NCBI GenBank assembly: GCA_000787465.1
Contig: JSYX01000398.1
Span: 1 to 32,577 of the forward strand
Origin: Thermomucor indicae-seudaticae
Lineage: Eukaryota; Mucoromycota; Mucoromycetes; Mucorales; Lichtheimiaceae
DNA: 32,577 nt
Reading direction: 5' to 3'
The position numbers were made by a program, and so were the translations under genes. This document shows, one piece after another, positions 10,478 to 21,164 of the stretch; position 1 is the first letter of the stretch; every line of letters begins with the position of its first letter. The notes beneath the pieces are model-generated. The model was not told the origin of the DNA and did no database searches. It saw only the letters and a program-made list of their open reading frames with translations.

Positions 10478-10893
10478 TATAGAAAGATTGTTAAAGCAAG
10501 GTGGTAACCTTGGTAATAACCCCAGGGAAATAAACTATTTTTGTTTTCGGTTTGCGCGGAGCACGGCAGCATGGAGTCGGGAAAACTGTTTACCCTCATT
10601 TGGACCGACAGAACGATCATCCGGTTCGCCATTCGTATGCGATTTCTCTTCTTGGGGGGTCACATACTTTGGATAAGAGTGGAGCGCAGGAGGGCAAATG
10701 TATAAGCAAGTTTACATTCTGCAAAAAAGGGGGATATCCAGTGTTTTGGGAATGTCCAAGATTGGTAGTTTTTATTTTTCTCCGGTTGCATGATTCTGTA
10801 TTTACATTAGTTACTAATCAACCGGAAATATATACACTCTCGATACCCTTTCTTTTCTCTCTTTCTTTCTTCTATACACATCATTGGAAGGAA
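10478..10893. other. Bidirectional intergenic region
   Basis: Divergent promoter region between the IML2-like gene (-) and the unrecognised gene (+). There is no gene in it; the open frame through part of it is a fortuitous upstream extension. A pyrimidine tract (10845-10873) ends about 20 bases before the chosen ATG. Confidence 0.5.
10845..10873 (+). promoter_or_regulatory. Pyrimidine tract before 10894 start
   Basis: A C/T-rich run of about 29 bases ends roughly 20 bases before the ATG at 10894. It is the main reason for preferring that start over the in-frame ATG at 11029. Confidence 0.4.
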
Positions 10894-12001
10894 ATGCAGT
10901 ATCAAGGTAACAGAAAAGAAAAAGAAATGAACTCGCATTGTTTCCACGTTAAAGTTTCTGTCCAAGCAGCCGCTGTTATTGAACCTATTGAATATGACGG
11001 GCAAGTCCATCGACATGGACACCTCAGCATGCCATGGGAACCACCGCTCATAAAGACTCAGGTTGGTTGGCTGCATTCACGACTTTCCATTAAACAAACC
11101 CATCGATCAATACGTATAGCCGCCTTTCCCGACTTGTGACATTCGAAGCGCAGCCGTCACCGTCCATAATAACTATTACCCGTCGCCCTGTTACCGGAAG
11201 AACAGTAGCGGAGAAACCTGGCGCTTAGCAGGCCAACAACAACTACCACCGCCTCGCGAGACCTGGAAAGTCGCCTCGTATCGGCAGTCACCCTCGAAGC
11301 CATTGCCGCAAGAGCCACCTATGCCACCACCGCGTCGTACGTTTCCAGCACAGCAGCAGCACGATTCGCCGTCCATGACCTACTATGATCCAGCTGCATA
11401 TCAGTATCCGTTTAGTGACACAGACAGTAAGCTAGAAAAGCAGTATTCATATATCATTCTGATATGACTAAGTCGTCATTTTCTTTCTCGAGACGATTAC
11501 TATCCGGTTGGAGAACCCTGGTATAGTGAGGAGAGCAGTAGCGTAGAAGAAGAAGAAAAACGGGTTTCGAGGGAACCCAGCCCAAAAAAGGAGGCACGAA
11601 AATCGAATGTTTCTTGTACAGACGACAAGTCTCGACATATTACTGTTCAGTCGATCAACAAAGAGCACATGGCCTGGATCAAGATTGAACCAACAGAGAC
11701 AGGACTGACTTTAGCCGAGAAAATACATACCATTGCCACGTTTCGAACGCGGAAAATCCTAAAGATCACTACAGCTGCTGGTCGTATCGTACCTATTGAC
11801 AACCGACCCGTGTTTGGAAGCTGGATGGATATGGACAACTATGTGGATGGTGAGGAATGGAAAGTCGAGTGGGGCGAATTAGATAAAGGCATCGTGGATC
11901 GATTCTTTTCAAAGATAATTCAGGTAATAGCAACTTGGCTATATGAACCCGGCCCATTCTAATGGCTGTTCGTTTAGGTCGGCACTGGAAAGCGGCGTTA
12001 A
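10894..12001 (+). CDS. Unrecognised Pro-rich protein with folded C-terminal module
   Basis: I do not recognise this family. Exons by my reading: 10894-11061 (possibly with a 60-nt in-frame intron removed from 10907 to 10966), 11120-11426, 11493-11923 and 11978-12001. That gives about 309 residues, or 289 if the extra intron is real. The middle is disordered: Pro-rich (PPPR repeats), Gln runs and many Tyr, with NNYYPSP and MTYYDP. An acidic/basic patch (EEEEKR) leads into a conserved-looking C-terminal module of about 100 residues containing AWIKIEPTE, LAEKIHTIATFRTRKILKI, DNRPVFGSWMDMDNY and WKVEWGELDKGIVDRFFSKI, which looks folded (alternating strands and helices). No signal peptide or membrane segment. 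The acceptor at 11118-11119 is required because a stop lies immediately upstream in that frame. Start position is uncertain (10894 or 11029). Confidence 0.6.
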
Positions 12002-12154
12002 CCCGAGAAATGGGGTAATTGATCGCGTGTCACGTGCATTGTTGTTTCTTACACTGCCACTGTCATCAGTAAAGTGGGCTGCTGCAAGTGATGCCGTACG
12101 GACTGTGAGCTAAAACGGTGCTTATATATACTTTATCAGTGGTAACATTGCAAT

Positions 12155-12160
12155 AATAAA
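12155..12160 (+). terminator. Candidate polyadenylation signal AATAAA
   Basis: AATAAA lies about 155 nt after the TAA at 11999-12001 on the same strand. Confidence 0.4.
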
Positions 12161-12778
12161 CTGACAGACCGCGACCCGTAACCGTGAAAGCTATTCAAGC
12201 GTTGCTAAGGTTTGGAGAGTACCAAGCTGCTAGGTAGAAATTAGACAGTTAGTACAAACGGACTTAGTGGAAGGAATACTAGTTACTAGAGAACCTGCAA
12301 GGAAAAGGCTAAAGTTCTGCCGAAATGATGTCTCCGAAGAATCAATGTGCATATAGCGACAAAGAACGTTAATAGCTGAGATGGCAGAGAAAGAAATTGA
12401 GATCGCGATTGGCATAAAAATGGAAGGTCGTGAACAGACGGTCGGATAAAGCATGGAAACTTTGTGGGACCAGGAACTTGGTCCCCCCAAGAATGATGCC
12501 GATACCTCTTCGCTGCAAAGGATACAAGATAGAAATAAGGTAAGACGCATGGTCGACGGCCAGTAGAAACCGATACGCCTTTCTACGGAACGGCAGGTTG
12601 TCATCGCAACCCCGGTTTTTAAGTTTTGGAAGGTGCACAAAGGAACACACGTGCAAGGCACCCATCAGTCGCCGCTCTCAATTAGTTCTTGTTTGGTTTT
12701 TGAGAAACTGCGAACGCAGCCATCGTTGATTTTGCTTGCTCTTTTCCTTGTTTCCATTTCTTAGGTTCGCGGAAGGAT

Positions 12779-12845
12779 TATAAAAGGAAGCGTCTCTTTC
12801 CTTTCTTTCTTCCTATCCATCCTCCCTTCTTTTTCTTTTTCTTTG
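12779..12845 (+). promoter_or_regulatory. TATA box plus pyrimidine tract of the RGS gene
   Basis: TATAAAAG at 12779-12786 is followed by a long C/T-rich run (about 12791-12845), and the chosen ATG is at 12864. The order and spacing fit a fungal core promoter with a pyrimidine-rich initiator region. Confidence 0.6.
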
Positions 12846-12863
12846 TCGGGGCAGTTCCAGACT

Positions 12864-14963
12864 ATGCCGAATAGTGTAAACACGTCACTTTCAACATATA
12901 CATCATTGATGCGGGTGACCTCTGCTGGTCGACCCTATGCAAAAGTTAGTTAATAAGCGAATGCCTCCCAGATGTTTCCTGCTAAAGCAATAAAACGCTC
13001 TTTTCTGATTCGTCGGCAGGATATGTTTGATCTTTATGCGGCATTACTGATCCAGTTGCCCCTAACCGATCATCGGTCTCTGTTCCGTACCTATCCATCC
13101 AGCTTCACAACCGACGAAGCAGTGAAATGCCTAGCCGATCTCAAGTTTACCCACATTGTGCGCACTCCCGATCCTTCCGATCCCACCCGACAGCTCGCCA
13201 CACGGACCACAACCACGTTTAGCATGACTCCTCCTATGGCAAAAGCACTAGGTCAACACTTGCTCAACGCACGCTTAATCGAGAACGCTGCTGATCCACA
13301 GAACAGGACCATGAAGGACAAAGGCATCTGGCAGCCAACTCCCAAAGGCAAATTCATGATCCAGGAATTCTCAAAGCGTGCTCACGTTCCCATCAGCCAC
13401 ATGCAGCAGCCGCTGTCCCGCGTCGAGTCCTTCAAGATCTTTGCCTTTGAACGACTCGCCGAAGACGACAAGCTGGCCTTTTCTCGAGCCAACATGACCG
13501 AAGCATTCAAGGTAAACACGACAAATGAAAAGATAATCGAATTACTGATTGCGTAATCCTTTTTTTCTTAGACGATGATGATGTGGCTGCCCACAGAGAA
13601 GCTGCTCGCTGACGACGTCGGTGGTCTAAAGGAAAGCAGCCTCAAAGAATACCAGTATACCTTTTATGGCTACCAGTGCTTTGAGTGGATCAGCGAATAC
13701 ACCACAGTGGTAACGCGAGAAGAAGCCGAAATGATTGCGGCCGAGTTTGTCCTGTACGGATGGATTAACCAGATTCTCGACAAGTCGGATCGAGCCAACC
13801 AATCCAAAGACGATAGCCTGACCTTCAAGATGACGCGGAATACATTGTATTATGTTACAGAGCGCGGTCGCAAAGTCCTTGGATGGCATGACGATCCCGA
13901 GGCCGCTGCCAGAGAAGCCTCGATATCATCTTCTAGCAGTTCGATGCGAGAAATTTCGCAGCAGAAACAAGCGCAAGCAAGTCGCTTGTTGCCGACGGAC
14001 GCTCACGCCACACCGAGCGGTATTCCGGCAGCAACCATTACAGAGCATCGTCAGCAGATGACGCTCAGCAGCGCCGAGGAAGCTGCCACGCAAAAGTTGG
14101 ATTTTGGATTTTCGAAAGAAGGACCATCCGACGAAAAGGACGTCAACGAGGCCGCAGAACGGCTGTCGCGCCTACAGTCTTCTAGCTCATCATCCGTACC
14201 GGAGCCGTCCGTGTCAACGACTTCGCAACAATCCAGAGACAGTGGACTTGATCTCCCTGGTGCAGGCGGCAGTGGCGAGGATGCAGCTAGCACGCGGTCT
14301 CGACCGATCAGCGTGGTGGATCCAGCAGCAGGAGCAGGCGAAGGCGAATTACCGACACCGTCGACTGACATTGTCGGCTACAGCGGTGATGAGACGCACG
14401 CCAAGGATTCTCAATGGACTCGATTACGGCAGATTCTCCAAGATCCGCTCGTTCGAATGTATTTTCGCGATTTCATGAAGGCCAACTTTTGCGAGGAGAA
14501 CATCAATTTCTGGGTTGATTATTACAATCTTCGGAAAAAATGCCGAGCGCGGGCTAGCCAAAAGGAACTCCTGTCCGATAGCTACGCGATTTACGATACC
14601 TATCTTGGGCCCAACGCCCATTCCGAAGTCAACATTGACCACGCTTTACGCCAAGAAATCATTCAGCTCGTGTCTTCCAACTTCTCGGTTGTAAGTGGTC
14701 CAGCCAGCGATCTGCCCTTTGCTGCAGGTGGTGGCTTACCCACTGCTGCCCACACCACTGTCGTTGTGAATGGCTCGGGTACAGCCACCTTGAAGGCCCT
14801 GATCCGTCTTTACGACCGTGTCAACGATCACATTTGCCGCATCATGGCTCAGGATACCGTGCCGCGCTTCATTCGAACTCAAAAGTATCGCGACTTGGTC
14901 GCTAACTCGACCATTCGTGATTGCCTCGAGAATCAACCTTCTGATTCAGCTGAATCTTCTTAA
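12864..14963 (+). CDS. RGS protein with two DEP domains, Sst2/FlbA-like
   Basis: Regulator of heterotrimeric G-protein signalling: the RGS domain speeds GTP hydrolysis on G-alpha, and DEP domains tether the protein to receptors or membrane. Exons 12864-12944, 13020-13511 and 13572-14963 give 654 residues, within the family's usual size. The start at 12864 was chosen over a frame-open ATG at 12972 because the short first exon ends in SAGRPYAK, which joins DMFDLYAALL as in Sst2/FlbA relatives, and because TATA and pyrimidine signals precede it. DEP-like region 1 covers about residues 28-140 and region 2 about 199-305 (YGYQCFEWI). A disordered Ser-rich linker follows, then RGS from about 472 (LRQILQDPLVRMYFRDFM, EENINFWVDYY) to about 645 (DTVPRFIRTQKYRDL). 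A Gly/Ala-rich insert around residues 566-585 interrupts the RGS domain, also seen in fungal relatives. AATAAA follows at 15242. Confidence 0.93.
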
Positions 14964-16280
14964 TTGAACTTAACTCGCCTTTTGCTCCATCTCTCTCTCT
15001 AAGAAGAATATTCTATGTGTATCATATCATATGCCCCTCAGTTTCTTTTCTTTCTTTTTTGCTCCCTTATGCCCGTTCTCTTTTATGCTGGTGCACCCCT
15101 CTATGCAACCAAGGACCATGCTATTTTTTTATTTACACTGGTATCTATAAACTTTCATGTAATTAATGGCGGACAATCCCCTCCTGCGTATCACAGATTT
15201 AATTCAGAATATTCTTATCCGTTGGCTTGGTTTCCAAGATAAATAAAATAGGACATGGTGATACACGTTTCATGTGAGATCTTGGGGGGTGAGGGATCGT
15301 GAATGTTTACCATTTCTGTGCAACAACGCGTATAGTAATGTTTAGTGATAGCTGCTGCTGAGATTGAGAAATAGCGAGAACGAAGCAGGTTTGTGTATCA
15401 TTTAGCCTGGGACCGCGGTCGTTGTACCAGCAAAAGACCGGTGGCTTTACGAAAAAGAAATATCCCCCAAGAGGAGGGGAAAAAGTTTAGAAAGGGTCCT
15501 CTATTGCGCACAGACAATTTGTTGAGAGAATAAGGCAAGGATCGGCAAATGCCATTGGAAACACCGTGTCGATCACCAATGCTGCCCTGCCCTCTTTGTC
15601 GTAAACGGCCCTTTGTTTTCCCGGTTCCTTTTGGTCGGACTACGAATCCACCCACTCCGACTTTACATCGAACAACCTTCAAAGTTGTTGACAGAAAAAC
15701 CCAGTATCTGCAACATCGGAAAAGGAATATCCAAACGTTAGGGTTCGGCAGATAGAGCTGCTTGGGCTAGACCCGGCTACGATAGTCCTCATTCGGCAAA
15801 GAATCTGGCATTTTGAATGAGGTTCGACAATTAGAATACGCTTGGAGACGATACAAAGTGCATAATCTCTCAGATCCCTCACAGCGTGAGGACTCTATTG
15901 ACAACATCTAGAAAGCTACCATCATAGTGCTTACGAAAGTCAGTTATTAAATCCTCTACTAGCTTAATTCTCCTGATGTGTGGTTCGTCACTTGTTGATA
16001 ACCAGTGATTTGCTCCGTGGGTAGCAGAATTCGATGCTGTATCCACTATGCATAAACAACTGCATTTGAAAGTCATCATTATATGCTTCACCATGTAGCG
16101 CTGCTGGCAAAGCAGGCATCCCGCTACGTATAATCTGTTCAAATTTGCTACACTACTTCAAATTTGATACACCATAACTGATGACTCCTTTTTAGTAGGG
16201 AGGTTTGCAATATATACAGGCGTTTTTGAAAAGGGGGCGCAGCGAATTACATTTCCGAAAAGAAAAAGAAGACAAAGAAA
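14964..16280. other. 1.3-kb intergenic region
   Basis: The left end is the RGS 3' region, with AATAAA at 15242-15247. Between about 15400 and 16150 there are several overlapping small open frames (for example minus-strand 15879-16142, 87 codons) with no recognised domain; degenerate mobile-element sequence or non-coding RNA is possible but unproven. The right end must hold the 3' part of the minus-strand gene ending at 16281. Confidence 0.45.
15242..15247 (+). terminator. Candidate polyadenylation signal AATAAA
   Basis: AATAAA lies about 280 nt after the RGS stop codon, in AT-rich sequence on the same strand. Confidence 0.4.
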
Positions 16281-17105
16281 TCATGAACGAAGGTATCGTG
16301 CATGGTATTGGCGGGACCGCCATCGACGGTTACGCGCGACGGAAGCGGCTGCAGCAGCACAAGGTGGTAGGGATATAAGGTATGCTGTCTCTGATCGTTG
16401 CTGTGATTGACGGTTGGATACGGAAGGCAGCACGTCTTCTTCGTCGTCCAACGTCGAAATCGAGCTCTGATCATCACCGTCTTCTTTTGTTCCGATACTA
16501 GAGAGCAATGGCAAAGAGAGTGTGCGTCGTGTGACGGCCGGATGACCACCCTGTGTGAGGAGGAGTTGTGATGCAGATGTAAAGGAGGTGAAAGTAATGG
16601 ACGGCTTGGCGGCGGACGGTCGCTTCGGACGGATCATGTCTTGCTCAAGTATTGCTTGACGCGATGGAAACGCTAACTGAGATCGAGTCTGGAATGCATG
16701 CCGTCTGACTTTTTCTCTTACAAGATCCGATAAATAAGTCAATTGTGATGCTGTATCGTCGTCCTCATCTTCTTCTTCGTCTTCTTCATCTTGCCAAGTA
16801 AAGATCTCCTTCCTGTTTGGGATCGGTGTGACCAATGACAAAGGCTGGACGCGCTGAATATCACTCCGGTCAACAGAATGATTTCGAAGACGGTCGAGCG
16901 ATTTGCTCAGAGACATCTTTTGAGTCGCGTGCGCTGAAGAAGAAGACCAAGGTGAACGGATTTGAGACCTGAGTTTGATAAGCCGAGAAGCATAGCGAAT
17001 GCAGGTCTGTAAGCTACCGCTGCCACGCCGAGAATGCGAAGCATTGGATGACTGTCTGTTACTGCTCATCATCGGTTGCTGATAACTGGTGGCTTCTACC
17101 ATCAT
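16281..17105 (-). CDS. Unrecognised low-complexity protein
   Basis: I do not recognise this gene. It is a single open frame of 274 residues with a start preceded by a pyrimidine-rich stretch on the minus strand. Composition suggests a mostly disordered, nuclear or cytoplasmic regulatory protein: Ser/Arg/Gln-rich ends, a strongly acidic run (DEEDEEEDEDDD) near residue 107-118 and several RRxS/RxxS sites of the kind basophilic kinases use (SHSRRGSGS, TRRTLS). One helical stretch (LTYLSDLVREKVRRHAF) and SLSKSLDRLR may be short interaction motifs. There is no signal peptide or membrane segment. Codon use looks similar to its neighbours. A long stop-free frame of this size supports a real gene, but a domain-based call is not possible. 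Confidence 0.62.
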   Translation of the reverse strand: MMVEATSYQQPMMSSNRQSSNASHSRRGSGSLQTCIRYASRLIKLRSQIRSPWSSSSAHATQKMSLSKSLDRLRNHSVDRSDIQRVQPLSLVTPIPNRKEIFTWQDEEDEEEDEDDDTASQLTYLSDLVREKVRRHAFQTRSQLAFPSRQAILEQDMIRPKRPSAAKPSITFTSFTSASQLLLTQGGHPAVTRRTLSLPLLSSIGTKEDGDDQSSISTLDDEEDVLPSVSNRQSQQRSETAYLISLPPCAAAAASVARNRRWRSRQYHARYLRS

Positions 17106-18554
17106 CCTTCATTCAAAGGCAACAAAAGTAGAAGAAAGAAAGTAGGAACACGAACTCCAAAACTTTCTTCTTTTTCCCCCTTCTAACGCACAGCCTAACT
17201 TAATTTACTGCGATTATTTTTAACCCCATCTCAAATCACAATAGGAGCGCCACACACACATATACTTCCTATCAAAGAGGCAAACTGGTCTGTCAAAGCA
17301 GTTAAAGAAGTTATTTCAAATCTCCAACGAGCGGATAAGCACGCTTGTAAATGAAGCTGTTTAGTTTGGTAGCTTCCGCCAGAGCAGCTATTTCCTTTTA
17401 TCCTTTCTTATATTCATTATTCATTTTAGAAACTACGATTTATTTTTAGGCTCATGATTCGCCTTCGTATTTAATTATTACACTCTTGCCTTACGCGGAT
17501 TTCCTACTCTCTGGGACGCCTTGCTATTGGCTGGAAAAGGCTTACAAGCGCAACGTGGCTTTACATAGATGCGAAGACAAAGAAAATAACTTTTCGGATC
17601 CGTAGCGCTCCTGACAAAGTTAACTCGAAGCTGATAAGTAGATGTCAAAGATCGAGGAAACGCCGCAGGCGTGTGTTCACAGCTATTCCGAAGGTAGTCA
17701 ATTACAGTATCACCCTACTTGGATGAATATCGGGGACACCTTATTCAAATTAAATACAGTACATATCGTGTCTGAAAACACGCATGGAACGACCTCAGTT
17801 AGCGGCCTATGTAGGTCAGGAAAAACCGATCGGTTAGAATACAAAGGCGGGACTCACACCAATATAACGACGTGTCTCATCGGACTTGTTCAATATGACG
17901 CCCTTCTATGTGTAAGGCGGTCGATCGGTAAGCCGTTCGCGACAGTTGATACAGTCAGAACGGCCCGCCGTCTTCTGCCCCGAAACACAGGGCATGTCTA
18001 AGAAATAAACTTGGTTGCGAGCCCTGTACACAGAATGATTGACGACCTCGCAAGTATATGACCTGTGAAGACCAGGTATTACGTTGATTCGCTTTTGTGG
18101 GACGATACTACTGTTTGTTGACAAAGCATCGTTTTCCTCCACACTATGTGATATCACAGACAGAAAGTTTATATGCACAGAAATCGCATGCAAGTCGTCT
18201 TAATGGCCGGAAAATGAAGAGCGCCATAGCGGAAACGAAATCGATTTATGTTAGCCCTCCGTAGCCCTTTCCTGTAGAGTCTCCCATTTCAGAAGCTCCT
18301 CGTGATGCAGAAAATTAACCTGGACAAGTTTTGATGTCAATTGCCTTTTTCTTGGCATCTGATAAAGAATCTACAATACAGCTAAAAAAGGTAGAGTTGG
18401 CTCTGCAGCAGACGGGGAATACAGAAAACGAAAAAGAGGGGCTGTACAAAAATGAAGCTAACCGTTGAATTCAGAGAAGGTATATCACAGGGGAAGGGGA
18501 TTGATGAAATATAGAAATTGGGGATGTATAATGCTATAATAAAAAAGGGTGCTA
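17106..18554. other. 1.4-kb intergenic region
   Basis: No gene can be supported. A 119-codon plus-strand frame (17642-18001) and a minus-strand frame opposite it (17906-18193) are the only notable open stretches; neither has a recognisable motif or promoter. Position 17106-17400 is upstream sequence of the gene starting at 17105, and the right end holds the 3' region of the RING gene. Confidence 0.4.
17642..18001 (+). CDS. Doubtful small ORF, 119 codons
   Basis: An ATG-initiated frame with no recognised domain, no hydrophobic segment and no clear TATA box. A frame this long can occur by chance in this base composition, so it is listed only as a possibility. Confidence 0.15.
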   Translation: MSKIEETPQACVHSYSEGSQLQYHPTWMNIGDTLFKLNTVHIVSENTHGTTSVSGLCRSGKTDRLEYKGGTHTNITTCLIGLVQYDALLCVRRSIGKPFATVDTVRTARRLLPRNTGHV

Positions 18555-19668
18555 TTATGCATCTAGCAGCGGCGTCGCTTCACTGCTGCTGTTCCTGCAA
18601 CTGCATGAAATGTCACGTTTACATATTGGACACTACAATACAGCATCCGTCAGACAGGGTCTTCCTCCATTTATGCAATGTACACACTTACGAATCTTTT
18701 CTGCGTCGTTAACCAGGCGTCCACGCAAATAGCATGGAAATCGTGTTGGCATGGGAGCACGCGCAATTCGTCTCCTTCGACATAATCTTCAAGGCAAATC
18801 GCGCATTCTTCTCGTTCATTTTCGCGTATTTTCTCGCGGCTAAACTTTTTCAACGTAAGCCTTGACACCATCTCGGCTGGTGCCAACTCTTGCTGCCGCT
18901 TTTGGCGTTGCCGAATCCGCCATGACACGTAAATGAAGAACATCATGATCGTTGGCGACACGACGACAATGATGAGTACATCGATAAGTGGCCTAATAAA
19001 GCGTATAGATGTATGAGTCGGAAATCTGTGATATCGGTATCGAACACAACTTACCAGCTTATAAAGTCATCGAGTTGCATTAGTATCAAAAGATGGTATT
19101 TTGCCTGACGTGCTTGGCGTAGCAATTCTAGATATTCTTGCTGTGACAAAAACACACTGGGGATCGTAACATCCGAGGTGTCTCCTATAGCAGTATGCAA
19201 ATCAGGCACATGTTCCTGCACCCCTCCTCCCTCCTCTTTCGTATGTACCTGGTGCATACATGGTGATCCACCGTCCAGGGTGTTCAGGATCACCGACTAC
19301 TACGGCAACCGCACCACTGTTTTGCATATTACGCACCTTGGTGATAAATGAACAGCCTCCTCTCCGAATCAGTGCGATCCACTCAGCAGCACAGGGTCGC
19401 TCCACGACCGTACATCCGGTCGGATCCTGCTCTGGTTCGACAAGATAGCCTAATTTTCCAGTCTCCGATATCCGCGGACCGAATGCGGCGGCGTGATCCG
19501 CATAGGTCATGTTGGTCGCCTTACACAACAACAGTCAGTCACCCCAAGCAAGACCGAAACCAGACGTGAAAATACCAGCACTATAATGGACGCCTCGACT
19601 AAAGTAGTCATGAAGGTCGACAGTAGTGGATAGAGCAGCAAAAGAGAAAAGGACCTGTGGAATCTCAT
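18555..19668 (-). CDS. PA-TM-RING E3 ubiquitin ligase, RNF13/RNF167-like
   Basis: Membrane-bound ubiquitin ligase of the endosome/vacuole type. Five exons on the minus strand: 19668-19576, 19519-19249, 19184-19055, 18992-18692 and 18632-18555, giving 290 residues. Layout: a hydrophobic signal peptide ([18 protein letters not shown]), a luminal protease-associated domain (FGP about residue 44, [13 protein letters not shown]), one membrane span (about 167-189), and a cytosolic RING-H2 with C228, C231, C246, H248, H251, C254, C266 and C269. The last zinc pair (CPIC) is encoded by a separate 78-nt final exon; without the 59-nt intron the frame reads a stop soon after KRF and the RING is incomplete. 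The tail ends [14 protein letters not shown] fits the ExxxLL acidic dileucine signal for vacuole/endosome sorting. The start was chosen for its good signal peptide; the frame is open further upstream. Confidence 0.9.
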
Positions 19669-21164
19669 GAATGTCGTTTGAAAATGAGGAGGAGAAAAAA
19701 CGGAAAGGAAAAAGTCGAACCCGCCAAGAAGACAGAAAAAGAAATAAAAAGGTGCCTGGGAAATAAGGGGTGCAAGATTGTAATGCAGCCTTACTGGACC
19801 AAATGTTGGTTTGGGCTTCTGGAAATAGCCTCTTGTGTCAATCATCTCCACAGGGCTTCTGGGACCTAAAACACCACCGTCGTATAACGCTTTCCCACCT
19901 TCATGATGCGTCGTTGTTTTTCATGCTTTAGATCATGAGTGTAGTGTGCCTTGGACTCGTTGGCATCATATGCTCCTTACTGATGGCGAAGATGTCAAAT
20001 AGAGTTTATCGAGTAAATATCGCCATTTTGGAACAAGTTCGTATCAAGTGGTTGCGCGCTGCAAAGTACAAATATAAATACAAGCATGCAGAGCGGCTAT
20101 TACTCAATGACAATATCGAGCATATATTACCTAATGGTAATACATTCGGACCGGGTCAATTGACAACTTACGGAACCCGATTATCTATACAGTAACTGCA
20201 TTTAATCAGACACCACTTTCAATCTGATACGAACGTGCCAATAAACTTCGCTCAGACTGCAATGTTGGATTTCTTTTGGACGACGCCTGTTGCGAAACCC
20301 CATAGCGCGTGCGTAAACCAGACATGCTGAGCAGATCCTTTAGCTGATGCAAAACGGACATAAAGAATAGTCAGGGTCTGTGTACCAAACAGGTTTTACT
20401 ACTTTTGGTTTTCCGCAAAACTCATTTGACATCTTGGGATCAAAACCAAGTAATAACATGATATGTATCTTAGAAGCGATGTTTCCAACGAAAGACATCT
20501 TTCGATCCTTACGCTTTGGCCAAGCGCTTCATTTATACAGCTGGGACTGTGTTCACACGAATAAAGGAATACAGCATAATCAAACGATTATGTCTAAATG
20601 GACGGTGCTAGGCGACACAAACCAAAGGACCTTGTTAATCCAAGAGAGGATGAGGTTCATGGCCTGAAAAGGAGTTGCCTAGCGTGTACGTAGCAATTTC
20701 CGCTTCACGAGTCATGTCGAGATAGAGGGGTCCCCGCGGCCACCCAAAAAGGATCCGCCGGGGGAGATCAACATAAAGGTTTGACACTCACTTTATTGCT
20801 ATGACCGAAGATCACTGACACAAGGGAAAAAGGAAACAGAACTCAGCGACAATATGCCGATACGATGCTCAAACATGAATGGTTATTATGACAGCAGGTG
20901 AAATGGTATTCGCTGGTTTTTCCTATAGGCTTCCGAGGAAAAATAAAAATACATCTATGACTGACTGGCACGGAATGTGTCACTCTCGGATATAAAGAGC
21001 CATCGTAGGAGATATTGGTAAACATCATCCTATTAGTTATCGTCTCCACACTTATCATACTTTGCCCAAAGCACTTCAGACGCCGCAATTCAGTTGCTGT
21101 CGTGATTTCAATCCCTGTTCTCCCTTCCAACTTCTTTTCTTTCCTTTTTATACACATTCCTCCC
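19669..21164. other. 1.5-kb divergent intergenic region
   Basis: Upstream region shared by the RING gene (-) and the kinase gene (+). Small open frames at 19935-20195 and 20380-20667 (+) have no recognisable features. TATAAA at 20991-20996 may serve the kinase gene. I see nothing else that can be named. Confidence 0.45.
20991..20996 (+). promoter_or_regulatory. Candidate TATA box of the kinase gene
   Basis: TATAAA lies 169 bases before the ATG at 21165. A C/T-rich stretch (about 21117-21150) lies between them, closer to the start. Confidence 0.4.

Larger units (their letters stand above)
12002..12863. other. Intergenic with an orphan minus-strand ORF
   Basis: AATAAA at 12155-12160 probably ends the upstream plus-strand gene. 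Two overlapping minus-strand frames (12230-12661 and 12369-12665) are open but match nothing I know, and no splice structure joins them convincingly. The right end is the RGS promoter with a TATA box and a pyrimidine tract. Confidence 0.45.

Noticed and set aside
12972..13019. ATG at 12972 as the start of the RGS protein
   Set aside because: The frame is open there by chance, but it lies inside the first intron; the 12864 exon gives the conserved SAGRPYAK-DMFDLYAALL junction and has promoter signals.
15398..16142. Possible transposon remnant between the RGS gene and the 16281 gene
   Set aside because: No terminal repeats, target-site duplication or transposase motif could be seen; the ORFs are short.
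19935..20195. 86-codon plus-strand ORF with a hydrophobic start
   Set aside because: It is short, sits in a divergent promoter region, and the Lys/Tyr repeats come from low-complexity AAATATA-type DNA.
21015..21164. Upstream extension of the kinase with a hydrophobic stretch
   Set aside because: There is no ATG in the frame before 21165, and the stretch coincides with the C/T-rich leader.
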